Positions 58,901 through 64,000 of a DNA stretch of 64,000 nt are shown piece after piece; within the stretch, counting starts at the first letter, position 1, and each line of letters begins with the position of its first letter. Where the stretch lies: positions 198,126 through 262,125 of the forward strand of contig DAOUBW010000014.1 of assembly GCA_034432555.1 (NCBI GenBank), in the 5' to 3' direction. This DNA comes from CP2-2F sp034432555. GTDB lineage: Bacteria > Chloroflexota > Anaerolineae > Aggregatilineales > UBA2796. Under the pieces are notes generated by a model that was given only the letters and a program-made list of their open reading frames with translations, had not been told where the DNA came from and made no database searches. The position numbers were made by a program, and so were the translations under genes.

Positions 58901-59626
58901 CTAGACCTCAGCGCTTTCAGCATCTGCCTCATGCCGCTGAAGGCGATAGCCAATGCCCGGCTCGTTCAGGATGTATTCAGGGTTGGTTGGGTCTAGCTCC
59001 ACCTTTTGGCGCAAGCGCCAGATGGTCGCCCGTAAGATATGCACATCATCGGCGTATTCCGCGCCCCACACATGCGCCAACAAATAATCGTGCGTCAGCA
59101 CACGGTTGGTGTTTTCCGCCATCGTCACCAGCAAACGGTATTCGGTCGGCGTCAGGTGGACGCCTTTGTGGTTAATGGTCACTTGCCGTGCGGCATAATC
59201 AATGCGGAGTGCCTTGTTTTCATAGAAGGTCGCGCGTTGAGTGATAGGTTCGGCAGGGCGGTAGCGGCGCAAGACTGCCACAATGCGGGCTTGAAGCTCG
59301 CGTGCGCCAAACGGCTTAGTGATGTAATCATCTGCGCCCAACATGAGTGCCTTCACTTTGTCTTCTTCGGTGTCGTTCGCTGTTAGCACAATGACGGGCA
59401 TATCATGGCTGCGGCGAATATTCTCCAGCACTTCTAAGCCGCTCATCCGCGGCAGGCGCAGGTCTAGCAGCACCAAATCGGGGCGATTTTCCTGCACCAG
59501 CTCAAGGGCTTTCACGCCATCAGGCGCTACCAACGCATCGTAGCCCGACATTTGCAGGCTACTTCGCAAGTAGCGCGAGACACGCGGTTCGTCCTCTACA
59601 ACCAGAATTAATGGATTTTCTCGCAT
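58901..59626 (-). CDS. OmpR/KdpE-type response regulator
   Basis: 241 residues. The receiver has LILVVEDEPRVSRYLRSSLQ, RPDLVLLDLRLPRMSG with the phospho-acceptor Asp, VIVLTANDTEEDKVKALMLG and ADDYITKPFGARELQARIV. The winged helix has HLTPTEYRLLVTMAENTNRV and ILRATIWRLRQKVELDPTNP, ending NEPGIGYRLQRH. The layout is that of OmpR/KdpE regulators that need a sensor kinase; none is beside it. The start is ATG 59626. It diverges from the ABC operon with a 266-base gap. Confidence 0.94.
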   Translation of the reverse strand: MRENPLILVVEDEPRVSRYLRSSLQMSGYDALVAPDGVKALELVQENRPDLVLLDLRLPRMSGLEVLENIRRSHDMPVIVLTANDTEEDKVKALMLGADDYITKPFGARELQARIVAVLRRYRPAEPITQRATFYENKALRIDYAARQVTINHKGVHLTPTEYRLLVTMAENTNRVLTHDYLLAHVWGAEYADDVHILRATIWRLRQKVELDPTNPEYILNEPGIGYRLQRHEADAESAEV

Positions 59627-59784
59627 AGTTTGCTCTGCCTAGACCGTCGTTACAAAATTCATTACACCTATAGAGTATACGGCAGTTTGTCAATAATTGT
59701 CACCCTCACTGCGCGTTTAGGCTCGGTGCGCACTCGAAGATGTTGGCAGTCCATGCTTTCCAATTGAGAGTAGCCAGCCCCAAC

Positions 59785-59812
59785 TTGCATCCCGCCTGAA
59801 ATAATCTATAAT
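59785..59812 (+). promoter_or_regulatory. Promoter of the ABC transporter operon
   Basis: TTGCAT (59785-59790), a 16-base spacer and a perfect TATAAT (59807-59812). Transcription should start near 59819, ~75 bases before the substrate-binding protein ATG at 59893. The -35 is a moderate match to TTGACA. A palindrome begins right at the expected start. Confidence 0.65.
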
Positions 59813-59824
59813 TTTAAGATGTAC

Positions 59825-59842
59825 TTTGAGCGCACGCTCAAA
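59825..59842. promoter_or_regulatory. 18-base palindrome, LacI-type operator candidate
   Basis: TTTGAGCG, CA, CGCTCAAA: two perfect 8-base arms, located at about +7 to +24 from the predicted start. The size, symmetry, high-GC centre and position are typical of repressor operators of sugar ABC operons, especially LacI-family ones. No LacI gene lies in the window, so the regulator is inferred. A structural role in the leader RNA is a weaker alternative. Confidence 0.55.
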
Positions 59843-59892
59843 AAAGCATTAGCGCATTCTAAAGTATTTGCTATTACAAAGGAGTTTACCCA

Positions 59893-61215
59893 ATGAAGAA
59901 CGCTCACTTTCTCAAGGCGATCAGCCTTACCCTCGCTATTGCTTTCGCTTTTGCCGCGCTGCTGCCCGCGGCGCCAACCACCGCGCAGGATAATCCGCTG
60001 ACGGCAGGCGTGAGCAACAAATTCGCCGGCACAGAACTGCGCCTCATTTTCGCCAACCATCCTTGGAACAACACCATTCAGCGCCTGATCCCTGCCTTTG
60101 AGCAGGCGAGCGGCATGTCGCTGCGTATTGAAAGCTACTTTGAAGATCAGCTTTCGCAAAAACTGCAAGTTGGCTTGACCAGCGGCACCAGCACCGCCGA
60201 TGCCTTCATGTTCCGTCCCTTGCAGGAAGGGCGGCTGTTCGCCAAGAATGGCTGGCTCTTTGATGTGAAGGAATTTGCGGCGGCGGATGCTGATTGGAAT
60301 TGGAACGACTTCCAAGAGGCAGCGCGTGGCACCGTCACCTTTGAGGACATGGTCTTTGGTGTGCCGATTGTGACGGAACGCCAGGTGCTTTACTACCGCA
60401 AGGACTTGTTCGCTGCCAAAGGGCTAAGCGCACCGACTACGCTAGAGGAACTTGAGGCAGCCGCAGCCGCCCTCAACGATCCTGCCAATGGCATCGCCGG
60501 CATCGTCATGCGCGGTCAGCGTGCGGCTGCCGTCACGCAGTTTAGCAGCTTCCTGTACAGCTTCGGCGGCGACTGGGTGAAGGAAGACGGTAGCTCAGGG
60601 CTGGATACGCCTGAGGCACGCGCCGCTTACGAATACTATGGACGCCTGCTGCGTGAGTACGGTCCGCAAGGCACCACCAATATGAGCTGGCCCCAAGCTG
60701 TGGCGATCTTGCAGCAGGGCAAGGCTGCCATGTGGATTGACGCCGACAGTTTATTCCTAAACGCCACCGACCCAACACGCTCCAGCGTGGCAGCCGAGAT
60801 CGGCTTTGCGCCCTTCCCCGCCGGTCCTGCTGGCTCACAGCCTTACAACATCACCTCTTGGGCGCTTGGCATTAACGAGCTTTCCGAAAACCATGAAGCA
60901 GCTTGGGAGTTCGTGAAGTGGGCAACCAGCGCACCCGTCGTGGCTGAACTGCAAAAGAGCGGCAATCCCGGTCCGCGCATTTCAGTGTGGGAATCGGCAG
61001 ACGGCTTGGCGGGCTTCCCTGAAGAATACGCCGAAGTTGCCAAGCTGCAATCCACACGCGGTGTCGGCTATGATCGTCCCCGTGTGATCAGCGTTGGGCG
61101 CGCACGCGATATTGTGGGATCGCCCATTGTGACCGCTATCGAAGGCGGCAACCTTGAGGCTGCCCTCAAAGAGGCGCACGATCAGTTCAACGCCTTCCTC
61201 AAAGAAGATAACTAG
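59893..61215 (+). CDS. Sugar-type ABC transporter substrate-binding protein
   Basis: 440 residues, family 1 extracellular solute-binding protein. Its signal peptide (FLKAISLTLAIAFAFAALLP, cleavage near TTA/QDN) has no Cys for lipidation, unlike many monoderm binding proteins. The mature part has LIFANHPWNNTIQRLIPAFE, ESYFEDQLSQKLQVGLTSGT, DAFMFRPLQEGRLFAKNG and a C-terminal EAAWEFVKWATSAPVVAELQ region. It captures the solute and delivers it to the permeases encoded downstream. AAAGGAG lies 9 bases before ATG 59893. Ligand is unknown; carbohydrates are typical for this group. Confidence 0.93.
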   Translation: MKNAHFLKAISLTLAIAFAFAALLPAAPTTAQDNPLTAGVSNKFAGTELRLIFANHPWNNTIQRLIPAFEQASGMSLRIESYFEDQLSQKLQVGLTSGTSTADAFMFRPLQEGRLFAKNGWLFDVKEFAAADADWNWNDFQEAARGTVTFEDMVFGVPIVTERQVLYYRKDLFAAKGLSAPTTLEELEAAAAALNDPANGIAGIVMRGQRAAAVTQFSSFLYSFGGDWVKEDGSSGLDTPEARAAYEYYGRLLREYGPQGTTNMSWPQAVAILQQGKAAMWIDADSLFLNATDPTRSSVAAEIGFAPFPAGPAGSQPYNITSWALGINELSENHEAAWEFVKWATSAPVVAELQKSGNPGPRISVWESADGLAGFPEEYAEVAKLQSTRGVGYDRPRVISVGRARDIVGSPIVTAIEGGNLEAALKEAHDQFNAFLKEDN

Positions 61216-61293
61216 GTCGTCCATTCACGGTGCGCCCTCGCCTTGTGTGCTGCGGGCGCACCTTAAGTGCCAACAGATCGCTTAGAGCTTGCC

Positions 61294-62172
61294 ATGAACT
61301 TCTTAAACCGCCACATTCGGGCTACCTTTGTGACGCCGGCACTGGTCTTCGTCATAGCCATGATGATCGTACCGATTATCTATACCACCTACCTAAGTTT
61401 TCACTCGTGGAATGGCTCGGCACGCCGCGCACCTGAATATCTGGGACTGGATAACTATACGCGCCTACTCACCCGCGATCCGCGCTTTGGCGATGCGGTG
61501 GCGCGCACCTTCATCTTCACCGGAATTGCGGTGGGCGCAGAGTTGGCGCTTGGGCTTGGCATTGCCCTGCTGATCAACGGCAAGTTCATGGGGCATAACA
61601 TCGTGAAGACGCTCATCTTGCTGCCAATGGTGGCAACGCCCGTCGCCATTGGCATGGCGTGGCTGCTGCTTTATGAGCCGAACATCGGCGCGCTGAATGC
61701 CCTCTTGCGTGGTTTAGGGCTGCCGCCGCAAGATTTTCTGGGCAGCGCGAGTTTAGCGCTTTTTTGGTTGGCAGTGGTGGATATTTGGCAATGGACGCCG
61801 CTGATGGCGCTTATCTTGCTGGCGGGCTTAACGGCGCTGCCCGAAGAGCCTTACGAGGCAGCGCGTGTGGATGGCGCCAGCGGCTGGCAGCGCTTTAGAC
61901 ACCTCACCCTGCCGCTGCTGTTCCCGACCATGATCGCGGCGGTGCTGCTGCGCTCGATTGATGCCCTCAAAACGTTCGATATCATCTACACCATGACACG
62001 CGGCGGACCCGGCTTCGCCACTGAGACGATCAATACCTATGGCTACATTCAGTCCTTTGAATATTTCCAGCTTGGGCAAGCCTCCAGCCTGTTGATCGTG
62101 TTCTTCACGCTGATCCTTGCCGTCAGCCTCTTCTTTGTACGGATTCGCCGCCGCTGGGGAGCTGCCCTATGA
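61294..62172 (+). CDS. ABC transporter permease (MalF-type)
   Basis: About 292 residues with six membrane helices. The C-terminal EAA-loop region, EEPYEAARVDGASGWQRFRH, contacts the ATPase, which is absent from the window and may be shared, as in other CUT1 systems. KTFDIIYTMTRGGPGFATET and ILAVSLFFVRIRRRWG are also MalF-type. I chose ATG 61294; a GTG 27 bases earlier would add nine atypical residues. The last four bases overlap the next gene. Confidence 0.92.
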   Translation: MNFLNRHIRATFVTPALVFVIAMMIVPIIYTTYLSFHSWNGSARRAPEYLGLDNYTRLLTRDPRFGDAVARTFIFTGIAVGAELALGLGIALLINGKFMGHNIVKTLILLPMVATPVAIGMAWLLLYEPNIGALNALLRGLGLPPQDFLGSASLALFWLAVVDIWQWTPLMALILLAGLTALPEEPYEAARVDGASGWQRFRHLTLPLLFPTMIAAVLLRSIDALKTFDIIYTMTRGGPGFATETINTYGYIQSFEYFQLGQASSLLIVFFTLILAVSLFFVRIRRRWGAAL

Positions 62173-63044
62173 TCAGCTACACAACCTCTGTTTCGCAGCC
62201 TTCGCTGGGCAGCCGTCTTGCCCAACGCCGCTTGCGCCAAGCCCTCTGGAGCGCCCTGCGCTTTGCCGCAATCGCGGTGGTGCTGTTCATCTTCCTTGCG
62301 CCGTTTCTGTGGATGCTGCTCAGCTCATTCAAGACTCAGGTGGACATCACCAACGTGCAGAACATCTTCAACTTCACGCCAACGCTGGAAAATTATCAGA
62401 ACGTCTTTCAGCAGTACGACTTTTTGCGCTACCTGCTGAACAGCTTTGCGGTGGCGGCGCTCTCGACGCTCTTTTCGCTGATCTTAGGGCTGCCGGCTGC
62501 CTATGCCATTGCGCGCTACCGTATGCAGTGGTTGGGCGTGGTGCTGCTCACGGCGCGTATTGTACCGGGCATCACCTTCCTGATCCCGTGGTTCATCATT
62601 TTTAGCCGCCTGCGCCTGACTGGCACGCTCACGCCGCTCATCCTCAGCCACATGCTAGTCGGGATGCCCTTCATCGCCTGGATCATGATCTCTTTCTATG
62701 AGGAACTGCCGCTTGAGCTGGAGGAAGCAGCCAAAATTGACGGCGCAACGCCCATTGGCGCCTTTTTGCGCGTGGCGCTGCCGCTTTCCATGCCGGGCGT
62801 GATCACGGCGGGGATTGTGGCGTTCATCTTCTCGTGGAACAACTTCATGTTCTCGCTGGTGCTGGCGGATGATCAAACGCGCACGCTGCCCATCGCCATT
62901 TTCAACTTCCTCACCTACGCCAGCGTAGATTGGGGCGGCTTGATGGCTGCCGCCGTCGTCATCACCTTGCCCGTGCTGATCATCACGCTCTTTGTGCAGC
63001 GCTACATCATTCGCGGGCTGACGGCGGGCGCCACCAAAGGCTAG
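62169..63044 (+). CDS. ABC transporter permease (MalG-type)
   Basis: 291 residues with six membrane helices. The EAA-loop EELPLELEEAAKIDGATPIG and FLRVALPLSMPGVITAGIVA are family hallmarks. Residues near the N-terminus, APFLWMLLSSFKTQVDITNV, match MalG-type permeases. It pairs with the upstream MalF-type permease to form the membrane channel of a CUT1-like importer. It overlaps the upstream gene by four bases (ATGA). No nucleotide-binding protein gene lies in the operon. Confidence 0.93.
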   Translation: MISYTTSVSQPSLGSRLAQRRLRQALWSALRFAAIAVVLFIFLAPFLWMLLSSFKTQVDITNVQNIFNFTPTLENYQNVFQQYDFLRYLLNSFAVAALSTLFSLILGLPAAYAIARYRMQWLGVVLLTARIVPGITFLIPWFIIFSRLRLTGTLTPLILSHMLVGMPFIAWIMISFYEELPLELEEAAKIDGATPIGAFLRVALPLSMPGVITAGIVAFIFSWNNFMFSLVLADDQTRTLPIAIFNFLTYASVDWGGLMAAAVVITLPVLIITLFVQRYIIRGLTAGATKG

Positions 63045-63053
63045 GCACGCGCC

Positions 63054-64000
63054 TTAGCACAGCTTCTCTTTAAGACGCTGTGCCACAATATGCGCCAGCG
63101 CCATAATCGTCAGCATTGGGTTGACGCCGGAAGCAGTCGGCAAGGCGCTGGCATCTGCCACAAACAGGTTCTCGACCTCGAAGGTTTCGCCATTGGGCGC
63201 AATTGCGCCACGTGACGGGTTGGCTGCCATGCGGCAGGAAGACATTTGGTGCGCGCTGCCCAAGATGAAGCTGTTGCTTGGCAAGCCTGCGGCTTCCACA
63301 GCCGCCAACCACGCCTCAAAATCGCCCTCAGCACGGCGATACATCGGGACGCGGTGATAGGGCGCGGCGAGCCAATCCGCGCCGGCGGCATGGTGAATGC
63401 GAAGTGCCTCCAGCACGCCGCGCAGCAAGTGCGCCCGATCATACGCCGAGAGCTTGTAGAAAACGGCGGGCGATCCGTCCTTTGTCAGCCGCACACTGCC
63501 GCCATCGCGGTCACGGGCGATGATCAGGATGTTGGCGAGATCAGCGTAGCGTGCCATCGCCTGTTTATGCTGCAAGCCATCCTGCCAAGGCATGGCAACT
63601 GCCGCCAAACCGGGATGCCCTGGCGCGGATTCGAGCGTCACGCCATAACCGCGCCCATCCAGATTGTTAAAGTGTGGGACGTAGTGGCTCATCATGACGC
63701 CCGCCCAACCGTTGATCGGCTCTGGGTAGAAGCCAAAGGCGCCCGTGCTTGGGTGCAGGTGCAAATTGCACCCGATGTGTGCATTGGTCAAGCCTGAGCG
63801 CAGCAGCAGTGCTGGTGTGTGCAACGCGCCTGCCGCCGAAACAACTGCCCGCGCCTTCACGGTAAGCGGCACGCGCCGTCCATCGGCGGTTTGGGCAGTG
63901 CCTTCCACGCCGCGCACTGCATCCCCTTCGATCAGGAGACGATCCACATGCACGCCCACAGCAAGGCGCGCACCCTGATGACAAGCGTCTTGCAAATAGG
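63054..64000 (-). CDS. GMC-family oxidoreductase, C-terminal part (cut by right edge)
   Basis: The frame runs off the right edge, so the FAD-binding N-terminus is missing. The visible ~314 residues include the FAD-linked strand VKARAVVSAAGALHTPALLL and GCNLHLHPSTGAFGFYPEP. The active-site His pair region is GSAHQMSSCRMAANPSRGAI, with the closing GMC motif LFVADASALPTASGVNPMLT. Sequence near 63840-64000 (TYLQDACHQGARL, read through the edge) resembles long-chain-alcohol oxidase-like members. It oxidises alcohols or sugars with FAD. It converges on the permease gene 9 bases away; whether it acts on the transported solute is unknown. Confidence 0.9.
   Translation of the reverse strand, partial: YLQDACHQGARLAVGVHVDRLLIEGDAVRGVEGTAQTADGRRVPLTVKARAVVSAAGALHTPALLLRSGLTNAHIGCNLHLHPSTGAFGFYPEPINGWAGVMMSHYVPHFNNLDGRGYGVTLESAPGHPGLAAVAMPWQDGLQHKQAMARYADLANILIIARDRDGGSVRLTKDGSPAVFYKLSAYDRAHLLRGVLEALRIHHAAGADWLAAPYHRVPMYRRAEGDFEAWLAAVEAAGLPSNSFILGSAHQMSSCRMAANPSRGAIAPNGETFEVENLFVADASALPTASGVNPMLTIMALAHIVAQRLKEKLC

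Noticed and set aside
1..64000. tRNA, rRNA, CRISPR arrays, phage or transposon genes
   Set aside because: None recognised by eye. A dedicated RNA search would be needed to exclude a tRNA in the longer gaps.

Overview
The window looks like a chromosomal segment of a Chloroflexota bacterium, probably Anaerolineae or a close relative. This is an inference from gene content, since no rRNA or tRNA gene was seen. The pointers are BTAD regulators, secreted WD40 proteins with Thr-rich stalks, SHOCT/DUF4097/DUF2089 genes, GT-C type membrane proteins with C-terminal beta domains, an F420-type LLM oxidoreductase, and a GC-rich, densely packed layout. No CRISPR array, integrase, transposase or phage module was recognised.

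Layout. 1-7.1 kb: the end of a sensor kinase, a DUF2007 protein, a P1 peptidase, two decayed genes, an LLM oxidoreductase, a hotdog thioesterase and a large membrane protein. 7.1-12.3 kb: an SDR, a membrane-anchored unknown, cytochrome bd oxidase (cydAB) with a terminator and a possible operator, and an OmpR-type regulator. 12.5-23.7 kb: an exopolysaccharide or glycan cluster (GT2, WD40, Wzc-like kinase, CapD/PglF-like dehydratase, DegT aminotransferase, PglC-like transferase, methyltransferase), enclosed by two paralogous secreted WD40 proteins. 23.9-31.7 kb: a secreted repeat protein, a membrane MutS-like ATPase, a BTAD regulator and a secreted unknown. 32-35.6 kb: a five-gene operon in which four proteins share a SHOCT-like helical hairpin. 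35.6-40.6 kb: a DUF2142-like membrane protein, a DivIC/FtsB-like protein, a frameshifted secreted protein and gpmI. 40.7-46.5 kb: rfaE2, murJ, a response regulator, a GNAT, a second BTAD regulator, an HNH nuclease and a COG2426-like membrane protein. 46.7-52.8 kb: a CHAT pseudogene, an isocitrate/isopropylmalate dehydrogenase, an oxidoreductase, acpS and cpaF. 52.9-59.6 kb: radA, a response regulator, murD, a pgeF-yggS-yggT-DUF167 run and an OmpR regulator. 59.8-64 kb: a sugar-type ABC transporter operon with a clear promoter and a palindromic operator candidate, then a GMC oxidoreductase cut by the right edge.

Working together. The dehydratase, aminotransferase and PglC-size transferase form a plausible bacillosamine-like route for starting a glycan, with no acetyltransferase in view. 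murD, murJ and the DivIC-like protein serve the cell wall and division. The 32-35.6 kb operon resembles LiaX/YvlB-type envelope-stress genes and is the best candidate here for a poorly described system. Several loci are decayed or frameshifted (2.2-2.9, 37.8-39.0 and 46.7-47.5 kb). Two palindromic repeat families sit in gaps between genes.
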